DNA from: Planctomycetota bacterium
GTDB lineage: Bacteria; Planctomycetota; J058
Length of the DNA: 60,301 nucleotides
Direction: 5' to 3'
Assembly: GCA_019636275.1 (NCBI GenBank)
Contig: JAHBXY010000039.1
Coordinates: forward strand, 1 to 60,301
Position 1 is the first letter of the stretch. Every line of letters begins with the position of its first letter. The notes beneath the pieces are model-generated. The model had not been told where the DNA came from and searched no databases. It worked only from the letters and a program-made list of their open reading frames with translations. This document shows positions 40,030 to 48,191 of this stretch, in pieces. The position numbers and the translations under genes are program-made.

Positions 40030-41004
40030 CTAGTCCTTCTTGCCCGCGCCCCCGGCGAGGCGGGCCAGGAACGTGCCCTCGTCCGCGCGGCGCAGGGCGG
40101 CGAGCTCGTCGCGGAAGATGCGACCGACGAGCCGCTTCACCCCCCACGCGAAGTGCGCCGCGAGCGGCACGCGCATGAGGACGACCGGCAGGACGCACAG
40201 GACCAGGCTGAGCGCCGCGAACCACATAATGCCTTCGTCGACGCGGAACCACCACCGGCCCGGCCGCCGGACCTCGTCGAGCCACGCGCTGAACCTGGCG
40301 GCCACCACGAGGGCGATGCCGACGCACACCGCGGCGTTGGCCCCGCCGACCAGGAGCGTCCGCGCGGCGCTGTGCGACACGTCGCGCTGGTACTCCCGCG
40401 CCTGGCGCCACACCTCGCGGAAGCTCTGCCGCTCCCCCTCCTGGATCCGCTTCACCAGTCGCGGCGGGAACAGCGCCGCGGCCACGAGCACGCGCAGGAC
40501 GTGCCGCTGCAAGGCGAAGCGCCCGACGAGGTGGCCCGACCGCGAGCCGCAGCCGTAGATCGCGCAGCCGCCGTAGGAGGCGCCGCACTCGGCCCAGCAC
40601 TCCTCGTGGTAAAAGGCGCCGCAGCCCTTCCTGTCACAGGCGATCGCCGCCGCCTCGGGCAGGGCGTCCTTGCAGTAGGGGCAGGCCAGCGCCGCCCGCA
40701 GGCGCGCGGTCTCTGCGCCCAGGAGCCGGGCCAGGCGCACGACCGGCGCGAGGGCCAGGCGGTCGACGGCGAACGCGAGCGAGACGCTCAGCCCGAGCGA
40801 CCAGGCGACCGGGTGCGCGTCCGGCCGGACGAGCGTCGCGACCACGCCGCCCGCGAGGATCAGCGCCCAGGCGATCGCCGCGTCGCGCCGGTCGGCCGCC
40901 GCCGCGGCCTCGTCGCCGGGCGAGCGCACCACCACCCGCGGCGCCTCCGGCGCCTCGGCCGGGGGCGCGTCGTCGAGGCGCTCGGGCGGGCGCTCGCGCT
41001 CCAT
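40030..41004 (-). CDS. membrane protein with a RING-like zinc-binding domain
   Basis: A 324-residue protein. TM pair at about residues 43-82, then a cytosolic zinc domain with CPYC (108-111), C123, C128, H133, C136, C140, C147 and C152 in a RING-finger-like order (prokaryotic RING families), then a second TM pair at about 225-300. ATG 41004; the longer open frame adds only low-complexity sequence. Such domains in Planctomycetota and myxobacteria are found next to ubiquitin-like or signalling systems, but no E1, E2 or ubiquitin-like gene is in this window. Function unknown. The gene faces repeat copy A at its 3' end. Confidence 0.75.
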   Translation of the reverse strand: MERERPPERLDDAPPAEAPEAPRVVVRSPGDEAAAAADRRDAAIAWALILAGGVVATLVRPDAHPVAWSLGLSVSLAFAVDRLALAPVVRLARLLGAETARLRAALACPYCKDALPEAAAIACDRKGCGAFYHEECWAECGASYGGCAIYGCGSRSGHLVGRFALQRHVLRVLVAAALFPPRLVKRIQEGERQSFREVWRQAREYQRDVSHSAARTLLVGGANAAVCVGIALVVAARFSAWLDEVRRPGRWWFRVDEGIMWFAALSLVLCVLPVVLMRVPLAAHFAWGVKRLVGRIFRDELAALRRADEGTFLARLAGGAGKKD

Positions 41005-41056
41005 GGCAGGATCGTGGCCGCGCCCGCCCCCGCGCGCCAAGCCTCCGAGGTCACCC

Positions 41057-41455
41057 GTGACGACCACCCCCCTGGCCCTGACCGTGCTCCTCGTCGCCGA
41101 CCTCCCGCGGGCCGCGGCGTTCTACGACGCGGCATTCGGCTGGGCGAAGACGGTCGACGTGCCGGTCTACGTCGAGTACCGCGTCAACGACGGCGCGCGC
41201 CTGGGCCTGATGGTCCAGGACAACATGCGCCAGTTCGTGGGCGAGGACCTCGGCGGACGCCGGCCCGTCGACGGCGCGCTGCGGGCGGAGGTCTACCTGC
41301 ACGTGGACGACCTCGCGGCCGCGATCGGCCGCCTCGAGGCGGCCGGCGCGCCGTGCGTCGGCCCGCGCGCGCCGAGGGGCTGGGGCGACGAGGCGGCCTA
41401 CTTCCTGGACCCGGACGGCTACGTGGTCGTCGTCGCGCGGCCGCTGGGGGGCTGA
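41057..41455 (+). CDS. VOC-superfamily protein
   Basis: A 132-residue single-domain glyoxalase-fold protein: VLLVADLPRAAAFYDAAFGW at the start, YLHVDDLAAAIGRLEAAGA in the middle and YFLDPDGYVVVVARPL at the end. The terminal Glu seen in many metal-binding VOC enzymes is replaced by Val, so it may be a binding protein rather than a glyoxalase. GTG start at 41057, divergent from the RING-like gene 52 bp away, and 1 nt upstream of thpR, so the pair is probably one operon. Confidence 0.82.
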   Translation: MTTTPLALTVLLVADLPRAAAFYDAAFGWAKTVDVPVYVEYRVNDGARLGLMVQDNMRQFVGEDLGGRRPVDGALRAEVYLHVDDLAAAIGRLEAAGAPCVGPRAPRGWGDEAAYFLDPDGYVVVVARPLGG

Positions 41456-41456
41456 G

Positions 41457-42083
41457 GTGCGCGCGTTCCTGGCGATCGACCTGCCCGACGCGGCCCGCGA
41501 CGCCCTGGCCCGCGCGCAGGACGACCTGCGTCGCCGCCTGGGCGACGACCAGGTCGGCTGGTCGCCGCGGGAGAACTGGCACCTCACGCTCGTGTTCCTG
41601 GGCCAGGTCGACGCCCCCGCGCCCGTGATCGACGCCGCCCGGGCGGTGTGCGCGGCCAGCGCCCCGCTCGACCTGGCGCTCGGCCCGCTCGGCACGTTCG
41701 GCGGCCGCGTGCTCTGGGCCGCCGTCGAGGGGCCCGGCCTGGCCGGCCTCGTGGCCCTGGCCGGCGACCTGGCGCGCGCGCTGGCGCCCCTGGGCATCGC
41801 CTTCGACGACCGGCCCTACTCGCCCCACCTGACGCTCGGCCGGGTCCGCGACCCGACGAAGGGCCGCCGTGGCAAGCCGCCCCGGGGCCGGCCGCCCGGC
41901 GTCGCCGCGGCCGTCCGGGCCGCCGCGCCCCCGACGCCCGTGACGTTCCGGGCCGGCGAGGTCGTCCTCTTCGAGAGCCGCCTCTCACCGCCGCGGCCGG
42001 CGACCTACCTCGCGCACGCCCACCTGCCGCTCGGGGCCGGGGGCGGCGATACTCGGCAGGATCACGCCGCCGACCCGCGCTGA
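41457..42083 (+). CDS. thpR: RNA 2',3'-cyclic phosphodiesterase (2H family)
   Basis: A 208-residue 2H-phosphoesterase with its two catalytic HxTx motifs, HLTLVF (about residue 42) and HLTLGR (about 122), and the MRAFLAIDLP start typical of ThpR/LigT. The family opens 2',3'-cyclic phosphates on RNA ends and can ligate tRNA halves in vitro; the in vivo role is unclear. GTG start 1 nt after the VOC stop. It is slightly longer than usual because of an Arg/Pro insert near 130-145 and a short tail. alaS follows 31 nt after the stop. Confidence 0.9.
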   Translation: MRAFLAIDLPDAARDALARAQDDLRRRLGDDQVGWSPRENWHLTLVFLGQVDAPAPVIDAARAVCAASAPLDLALGPLGTFGGRVLWAAVEGPGLAGLVALAGDLARALAPLGIAFDDRPYSPHLTLGRVRDPTKGRRGKPPRGRPPGVAAAVRAAAPPTPVTFRAGEVVLFESRLSPPRPATYLAHAHLPLGAGGGDTRQDHAADPR

Positions 42084-42114
42084 ACCGCCGCGGGCCCGGC
42101 CGGCCGGAGAACCC

Positions 42115-44733
42115 ATGAAGGTCGACGACATCCGCAAGAGCTTCCTCGACTACTTCCGCGCGCGCGGCCACACGATCGTGGAGAGCGCGCCGGTGGTCCC
42201 GCACGGCGACCCGACGCTCCTGTTCACCAACGCCGGCATGAACCAGTTCAAGGACGTGTTCCTGGGCACCGGCCAGCGCCCCTACAAGCGCGCGGCCGAC
42301 ACCCAGAAGTGCATCCGCGCCGGCGGCAAGCACAACGACCTCGACACCGTCGGCCGCGACGGCTACCACCAGACGTTCTTCGAGATGCTCGGCAACTGGT
42401 CGTTCGGCGACTACTTCAAGGCCGAGTCGATCGAGTGGGGCTGGGACCTGCTCACGCGCGAGTGGAAGGTCGACGCGTCGAAGCTCCACGCGACGATCCA
42501 CCACAGCGACGAGGAGTCGCGCGACCTGTGGCTGAAGATCTCCGGGCTGCCGCGCGAGCGCGTGACGGCCTACGACAAGGAGAACTTCTGGGAGATGGGC
42601 GAGACGGGCCCCTGCGGCCCGTGCACCGAGATCCACATCGACCGCGGCCCCGAGGCCTGCGACATGAAGTCGCGCAACCCCGGCCACGTGTGCAAGGTCA
42701 ACGCCCCCGACGGCTGCTCGCGGTTCATCGAGCTGTGGAACCACGTGTTCATCCAGTACGAGCGCAAGCCCGACAGGTCGCTCGTGACGCTGCCGGCCAA
42801 GCACGTCGACACCGGCATGGGCCTCGAGCGCATCACGCAGGTGCTCCAGGGCGTCTACTCGAACTACGACACCGACCTGTTCCGGCCGATCATCGGCGCG
42901 ATCGAGCAGCGCACGGGCGTGAAGTACCCCGGCAACGGCCCCGAGGGCACGGCGCACCGGGCGATCGCCGACCACGTGCGGGCGCTCTCGTTCGCGATCG
43001 CCGACGGCGCCAGCCCCGACAACACCGGGCGCGGCTCGGTCCTGCGGCGGATCCTGCGCCGCGCGTCGCGCTTCTTCCACAAGCTCGGCGTGACCGACGA
43101 GCCGGCGCTCAAGGACATCGTGCCGGCGCTCGTCGCGACCATGGGCGACGCGTTCCCCGAGGTCAAGGCGCAGGAGCGGCTGATCACGCAGGTGATCCAG
43201 AAGGAGGAGGAGCAGTTCGTCAAGACGCTCGACAAGGGCGTGGCCATGTTCGCAAAGGAGCGCGAGCAGCTCGCGGCGAGCGGCGCGAAGGTGCTCCCGG
43301 GCGACGCCGTGTTCACGATGAAGGACACCTACGGGATCCCGTACGACGTGACCGAGCAGATGGCCGAGGAGGCCGGGCTCAAGATCGACCAGGCGCGCTT
43401 CAAGGAGCTCGAGGAGGAGGCCAAGGACAAGGCCCGCAAGGCGGGCAAGTTCAAGGTCGACCTGGGCAAGTACAAGCACGCGCCCGTGACGGCCTTCACC
43501 GGCTACCAGCACACGTCGGGCGAGGGGCGCGTCGTGGCCGCCGACGCGCAGGAGCTCGTCCTCGACGTGACGCCCTTCTACGCCGAGTCGGGCGGGCAGG
43601 TGGGCGACACCGGCCGGGTCGTGGCCGTCGACGGCAGCTTCGAGTTCGACGTCCTCGACACGCAGAAGAGCGGGCAGGTGTTCGTCCACTACGGCGAGTG
43701 GGTCAAGGGCGAGCCGACCCTCGCGCGGCCCGGCCTCGACGTCGTGGCGGCCGTGGAGAAGGAGCGGCGCGACTCGATCCGCCGCAACCACACGGGCACC
43801 CACCTGCTCCACTGGGCGCTGCGCCAGGTGCTCGGGCCGAACGCCGTGCAGAAGGGCTCGCTCGTCGAGCCGCTGCGCCTGCGCTTCGACTTCGCCCACG
43901 AGCGCGGGCTCGGCGACGACGAGGTGGCCGAGGTCGAGCGGCTCGTCAACCAGCGGATCGTCGAGAACGCGGCGGTGAAGATCGAGGAGCTGCCGATCCA
44001 GGAGGCGCGCGACAAGGGCGCGATCGCCATGTTCGGCGAGAAGTACGGCGAGCTCGTGCGCGTGATCGACATCGCCGGCTACTCGTGCGAGTTCTGCGGC
44101 GGCACCCACGTCGACCGCACGGGCGACATCGGCGCCTTCAAGGTCGTGCAGGAGTCCGCCCTGCAGGCGGGCGTCCGCCGCGTGGTCGCCCTCACGGCCA
44201 CGCACGCCATGACGCGCGCCCACTACGAGTCGCGGCTGCTCTCGTCGATCGCGCACGAGCTGCGCGCCCGGCCCGAGGAGGTCCTCGAGCGCATCCGCCG
44301 CCTGCAGGAGGAGATCAAGGACCTGCAGCGGAAGAACAAGCAGGCCCTCCAGCGCCAGCTCCCCACCTGGGACGACCTGCGCGGCAAGGCCGTGCAGAAG
44401 GGCCCGGTGAAGGTCGTCGCGGCCGAGGTCCCGGGCGCGAACGCCGACCTCCTGCGCCAGTTCGGCGACGCCGTGAAGCGGCAGCAGGAGCCGTTCGTGG
44501 GCTTCTTCGTGGCCGCCGAGGACGGCAAGGTGCCGATCGTGTGCGCCGTGAGCGTCCCCCTGGTCGCGGAGGGCTGGAACAGCCGCGACCTGCTCAAGCC
44601 CGTCGCCGCGACGCTCGGCGGCGGCGGCGGCGGCAAGCCCGACCTGTCGTCGGGCAGCGGCAAGGACGCGGCGAAGATCGGCGAGGCGCTGGCGCTGGCC
44701 GAGAAGGTCGTGGCGGAGAAGGCGGGGGCGTAG
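42115..44733 (+). CDS. alaS: alanyl-tRNA synthetase
   Basis: An 872-residue class II synthetase that charges tRNA-Ala. Catalytic core: FTNAGMNQFKDVFLG, KCIRAGGKHNDLDTVGRD (motif 2 region), and motif 3 VDTGMGLERI. Editing domain zinc ligands: HTGTHLLHWAL (HxxxH) and CEFCGGTHVDRTGDIG. The C-Ala dimer domain ends with the usual GGGGGKPDLSSGSGKD. Full family length. ATG at 42115 with GGAGAA upstream; GATACT at 42048-42053 is a possible -10. Convergent with the beta-lactamase-fold gene, repeat copy B between. Confidence 0.97.
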   Translation: MKVDDIRKSFLDYFRARGHTIVESAPVVPHGDPTLLFTNAGMNQFKDVFLGTGQRPYKRAADTQKCIRAGGKHNDLDTVGRDGYHQTFFEMLGNWSFGDYFKAESIEWGWDLLTREWKVDASKLHATIHHSDEESRDLWLKISGLPRERVTAYDKENFWEMGETGPCGPCTEIHIDRGPEACDMKSRNPGHVCKVNAPDGCSRFIELWNHVFIQYERKPDRSLVTLPAKHVDTGMGLERITQVLQGVYSNYDTDLFRPIIGAIEQRTGVKYPGNGPEGTAHRAIADHVRALSFAIADGASPDNTGRGSVLRRILRRASRFFHKLGVTDEPALKDIVPALVATMGDAFPEVKAQERLITQVIQKEEEQFVKTLDKGVAMFAKEREQLAASGAKVLPGDAVFTMKDTYGIPYDVTEQMAEEAGLKIDQARFKELEEEAKDKARKAGKFKVDLGKYKHAPVTAFTGYQHTSGEGRVVAADAQELVLDVTPFYAESGGQVGDTGRVVAVDGSFEFDVLDTQKSGQVFVHYGEWVKGEPTLARPGLDVVAAVEKERRDSIRRNHTGTHLLHWALRQVLGPNAVQKGSLVEPLRLRFDFAHERGLGDDEVAEVERLVNQRIVENAAVKIEELPIQEARDKGAIAMFGEKYGELVRVIDIAGYSCEFCGGTHVDRTGDIGAFKVVQESALQAGVRRVVALTATHAMTRAHYESRLLSSIAHELRARPEEVLERIRRLQEEIKDLQRKNKQALQRQLPTWDDLRGKAVQKGPVKVVAAEVPGANADLLRQFGDAVKRQQEPFVGFFVAAEDGKVPIVCAVSVPLVAEGWNSRDLLKPVAATLGGGGGGKPDLSSGSGKDAAKIGEALALAEKVVAEKAGA

Positions 44734-44770
44734 CTCGGAGCGTCTGAAGGAGTCGGCCCAGCGAGCCGCT

Positions 44771-44927
44771 CTCTGGTGAGCAGCCTTCGATCGGAGCAGC
44801 GGGCGAGGCGAGGCCGCGGAGGCCGAGGCGAGGCGGCGCGCGCGCGGGCGACGTCGTATCGACATACTTCTAGCCCGCGCGCGCGCCGCCCCGCCCGGCA
44901 TCCGCGGCCGCAGCCGTCGAGCACACC
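44771..44927 (-). repeat. stop-proximal palindromic repeat, copy B (most complete)
   Basis: Read on the minus strand it starts ggtgtgctcgacggctgcgg directly after the beta-lactamase stop (44928). A perfect 18-bp inverted repeat (ggcggcgcgcgcgcgggc; plus-strand arms 44832-44849 and 44873-44890) encloses a 23-nt loop containing tcgatacgac. The right side (ctccgatcgaaggctg, ctcaccag) matches copy C. About 157 bp. Confidence 0.78.
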
Positions 44928-46052
44928 TCAGCGCCCGAGCGCCACGAGCGCCTTGACGCCCTCCGTGCACGCGCTCGCGGCGGCCGGGTCGCCGGCGTTG
45001 GTCACGACCAGCGCCACCACGCCGGCGTCAGGGGCCACGACGACCGTCGCGAACCACATCGTGTTGCTGCCCGAGTGCGTGAGGGCGCGGCCGCCGGCCC
45101 AGTCGCGCTCGACGGACCCCCAGCCGAGCGCGTAGCGCTCGTCGCCGCGCGGGGCGTGGAGGGCCTTGAAGGTCTCGGCCCGGAGCAGGAGGCCGTCCTC
45201 GCCGCGGGCGCCGCGCAGGTGCGCCAGGGCGAAGCGCGCCCAGTCGTCGAGCGGCGCGTGGACCGTGCCCGCCGGCGCGATCGTCGCCGGGTTGTCCGAC
45301 GCGAAGGCCTCGGGCTCCATGACCGTCACGCCGCGCCAGTCGCGCCGGTGCCCGCGCGGCGAAGCGTCGCCAGGCGGCGCGCCGAAGCCGGCGCGGGTCA
45401 TCTTCAGCGGGGCGAAGACCTCCTCGCGCAGGAGGTCCTCGTAGGGGCGGCCGGTCACCTGCTCGGCCACGGCGCCGGCGAGCGTGTAGCCCGGGTTCGA
45501 GTAGAGGAACGCGGTCCCCGGCGCCGGCGCGGGCGGGACCGCCGTCACGTGCTCGACGACGGTCCGGCGGAGCGACGGCAGCGGCGTCTCCTGGTCCGTG
45601 AACAGTCGGCCCCACAGCCCGTCGCGCTCCAGGCCGACCGGCGCGCCGGCGCGGTGGCAGAGGAGCTGCTCGACGGTCACCGAGCGCCAGGCGGGGTTCA
45701 TCTCGACGTCGGGGTAGACCTCGCCCAGCGTCGTGTCGAGGCGCAGGAGCTCGCGCTCGACGAGCCGGCCGATCAGCGTGGCCGTCATCGCCTTGGTGCA
45801 CGAGCCCAGGTGCCAGAGGTCGTCGACCGTGACGCCCTCCGGCGCGCCGAGCCGCCGCGAGCCCACGGCGGCGACGCCGGCCACCTGGCCGTCGATCGCC
45901 ACCAGGCCGGCCAGGGCCGGCACGTCGTGCGCCGCGCGCAGGGCGACGAGGCGCTCGCGGACCGCCGGCCCGAGGTCGCCGCGGACCCCGCCCGCGAGGG
46001 CGGTGGCGGGCAGGAGGACGGCGAGGCAGGCGGCGAGGGCAGGTCGGGTCAT
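44928..46052 (-). CDS. exported serine beta-lactamase-fold hydrolase (class C / esterase-like)
   Basis: A 374-residue protein with a signal peptide (residues 1-20, ending ATALA). Catalytic motifs of the class C beta-lactamase / D,D-peptidase / esterase family: SCTK at residues 84-87 (SxxK), LYSNPGY (YxN), and THSGSN replacing KTG. The HSG variant is typical of non-lactamase esterases and peptidases of this family, so antibiotic resistance should not be assumed. Periplasmic or secreted. A GATCAT hexamer 6 nt before the ATG fits a leaderless start. The gene ends exactly at repeat copy B. Confidence 0.87.
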   Translation of the reverse strand: MTRPALAACLAVLLPATALAGGVRGDLGPAVRERLVALRAAHDVPALAGLVAIDGQVAGVAAVGSRRLGAPEGVTVDDLWHLGSCTKAMTATLIGRLVERELLRLDTTLGEVYPDVEMNPAWRSVTVEQLLCHRAGAPVGLERDGLWGRLFTDQETPLPSLRRTVVEHVTAVPPAPAPGTAFLYSNPGYTLAGAVAEQVTGRPYEDLLREEVFAPLKMTRAGFGAPPGDASPRGHRRDWRGVTVMEPEAFASDNPATIAPAGTVHAPLDDWARFALAHLRGARGEDGLLLRAETFKALHAPRGDERYALGWGSVERDWAGGRALTHSGSNTMWFATVVVAPDAGVVALVVTNAGDPAAASACTEGVKALVALGR

Positions 46053-46058
46053 GGGCCC

Positions 46059-46064
46059 ATGATC
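46059..46064 (-). promoter_or_regulatory. -10-like GATCAT 6 nt before the beta-lactamase-fold gene
   Basis: Four of six matches to TATAAT on the minus strand, spacer gggccc, no Shine-Dalgarno. Weaker than the other examples in this window. Confidence 0.25.
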
Positions 46065-46084
46065 CAGGCCTGCGCCCGGCGGCG

Positions 46085-47605
46085 CTACCGGGGCAGGGGG
46101 CCGAACTCGCGCAGGATCCCCCGCGCCGTGACGTTGCGCGCGTCGAGCTCGAGCGCGGCCGCCGCGTCGGCGCGGGCCGCGTCGACGTCGCCGAGCGCGA
46201 GCCAGGCCTGCGCGCGGCGCGCCAGGGCCTCGGCGGGCTCTGGATGCATGAGGGCCCGCTCGAGGTCGGCGGCCGCCTGCCGGAGGTCGCCCAGCGCCTC
46301 GGAGGCCCGAGCCCGCACGAGCCAGGGCACGACATCATCGGGCGCGAGGTCGATCGCCCGGTCCGCGTTGGCCCGCGCCCCGTCGGCCTCGCCCGCCCCG
46401 AGGCGCACCCAGCCCAGGAGCGACCAGGCCGCACCCACTCGGGGCGCGAGCTGGAGCGCTCGCTCGAGGTCGGCGCGGGCCGCCTCCCGCTCGCCGCGCG
46501 CGAGCCGCACCCGCGCGCGCTGGAGGTTCGCGCCGGCCTCCAGGGGGTCGAGGACGAGCGCCCGCTCGGCGTCGGCCAGGCTCCCGTCGAGGTCGCCCAG
46601 GTCGAAGCGCAGGCGGCTCCGCAGGAGCAGGACGTCCGTGCGACCTGGGTCGAGCTCGATCGCCCGGTGAAGGTCGTCGAGCGCGGCCCGCAGGTCATCC
46701 GATCGCGCGGACACCTCCGCCCGGAGGACGTACGCCTCGACGCGCATCGGATCGAGCGCCAGGGCCCGGTCGAGGTCGGTCCGCGCCCCGGCCAGGTCTC
46801 CGGCCGCCAGCCGCTCGCGGGCGCGGACGAGCGGGTCGCGCTCCTGAGCCGGGCCGCCCTGCGCGCGCTTCTCGAGGTCCACCAGGACCTGCGCGACCCG
46901 GCCCATCTCCTCCTCGTAGCCCTCGTACGCGGGGTTCACCGTCCCGTGCGGCTCGCGGTGGTCGTCGAGGATCCGGTTCAGGATGTCGATCGCTCGCGTC
47001 CACTTCGCGTGCGCCTCGGCGCGCTTCACCTGGGCGAGCGGCGCGTTGCCTGCTCTCTCGGCCATGACCAGCGCCCGGAAGGCCGCCATGGCCTCCTGGT
47101 CGAGGCGCTTGTACTCCTCGAACGCCCGCACCGGGTCGAACGGCGGCGCCGCGACCGGGACGGGCTCCCACGCGATCCGCGCCGCCGCCGCGCCGACCAG
47201 GCCAGCCACGAGCACCGACGCGGCGGCCAGGAGGGCCCGGGGGCGACGCCGCGACAGCCGCTGATCCGCCGCCCGCGGGCGGACCAGCCGCACCTCGCCG
47301 CAGCCCGGCGCCGCGCAGCGACCGTGGCGCCCGAAGCAGTCGTCGTGGTGCGGCGCCAGGCAGCCGGCGCAGAACGACGCCTCCTCGCGCGGCAGCCCGT
47401 CATGGCAGAAGGTGCAGCGCAAGGACACGCCGGGCAGCGCGGCGACGACCTGCGGCGCGGCCGGCGCCGCGTCCTTCTTCAGCGTCATGGCGATCCGCTC
47501 CTCGAGGTCGGCGGGCGGCGGCGCCGGCGTGAAGGCGTGCAGGGTGGCGAGGACGTCCTCGAACTCGCGCTCGAGCGCCTCGCCCGCGTCGTCGTGCTCG
47601 CTCAT
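46085..47605 (-). CDS. membrane TPR protein with RING-like zinc domain, candidate anti-sigma partner
   Basis: A 506-residue protein whose ATG overlaps the ECF sigma stop (ATGA). Residues 1-58 are acidic and helical, as in sigma-binding regions. A zinc domain follows: CTFC (64-67), CAGC (79-82), H86/H87, C90, C97 and C102, resembling the RING-like domain of the protein at 40030-41004. A TM helix lies at 124-143, then about 330 residues with at least six TPRs, outside the membrane. Coupling to an ECF factor is the hallmark of an anti-sigma factor, but the zinc domain is not a classical ZAS motif (HxxxCxxC). Signal unknown. Confidence 0.8.
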   Translation of the reverse strand: MSEHDDAGEALEREFEDVLATLHAFTPAPPPADLEERIAMTLKKDAAPAAPQVVAALPGVSLRCTFCHDGLPREEASFCAGCLAPHHDDCFGRHGRCAAPGCGEVRLVRPRAADQRLSRRRPRALLAAASVLVAGLVGAAAARIAWEPVPVAAPPFDPVRAFEEYKRLDQEAMAAFRALVMAERAGNAPLAQVKRAEAHAKWTRAIDILNRILDDHREPHGTVNPAYEGYEEEMGRVAQVLVDLEKRAQGGPAQERDPLVRARERLAAGDLAGARTDLDRALALDPMRVEAYVLRAEVSARSDDLRAALDDLHRAIELDPGRTDVLLLRSRLRFDLGDLDGSLADAERALVLDPLEAGANLQRARVRLARGEREAARADLERALQLAPRVGAAWSLLGWVRLGAGEADGARANADRAIDLAPDDVVPWLVRARASEALGDLRQAAADLERALMHPEPAEALARRAQAWLALGDVDAARADAAAALELDARNVTARGILREFGPLPR

Positions 47606-48099
47606 GGCGCCCTCCCGGCGAACGCCGCCCTCAGGCGCTCCATCGCGTAGCGGAAGCGCGAGTGCACGGTCCCGAGCGGCGCCTCGACGCGCGCCGCGAC
47701 CTCGGGGAAGGACAGCCCCTCCCACACGCGCAGGAGCACGACCTCGCGCTGCTCGAGCGGCAGGTCGAGCAAGGCGCGCGAGACCGCCTGCGCGTCGAGG
47801 CCGTCGGGCGCCGGACCGTCGCGCCGGGCGAGCAGGAGCGCCACGTCGCCGGCGCGGTCGGCGGCGACCTTGCGCCGCCGCAGGTGGTCGAGCGCCAGGT
47901 TGCGCGCCGTCCGGTGCAGCCAGCCGTCGAGCGGGCCGTCGCCCTCCGGCGCCCGCGAGAGCGCCCGCACGAACGACTCCTGCACCACGTCCTCCGCCGC
48001 CGCGGGGTCGCAGGTGATCGCCAGCGCCAGACGGTACGCGGCCGGCCCCGCCCTGCGGAACAGGGCGGCCAGGTCGGTGCCAGGAGCCGGGTCGATCAC
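47602..48099 (-). CDS. ECF-family RNA polymerase sigma factor
   Basis: About 165 residues with sigma region 2 (AAEDVVQESFVRALSRAP, LDGWLHRTARNLALDHLRRRK) and region 4 (LPLEQREVVLLRVWEGLSFPEVAARVEAPLGTVHSR in part), and no regions 1 or 3, so ECF type. GTG 48099 is chosen because GAGG sits 5 nt upstream; GTGs at 48126 and 48135 would extend the N-terminus. Coupled by ATGA overlap to the zinc/TPR membrane protein. It probably directs transcription of its own operon and an envelope regulon; no matching promoter could be defined here. Confidence 0.9.
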   Translation of the reverse strand: MIDPAPGTDLAALFRRAGPAAYRLALAITCDPAAAEDVVQESFVRALSRAPEGDGPLDGWLHRTARNLALDHLRRRKVAADRAGDVALLLARRDGPAPDGLDAQAVSRALLDLPLEQREVVLLRVWEGLSFPEVAARVEAPLGTVHSRFRYAMERLRAAFAGRAP

Positions 48100-48191
48100 C
48101 AGGGCCTCGCGGCCGCCACGCGTCACGCCCCACACACGTGCAGGAGGCGCCCGCGCATCTACGGAATCACGAGAGGCCGGGCATCAACGAC

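Noticed and set aside
44928..46052. Antibiotic-resistance beta-lactamase
   Set aside because: The third motif is HSG rather than KTG, and the context is housekeeping; an esterase or peptidase role is at least as likely.
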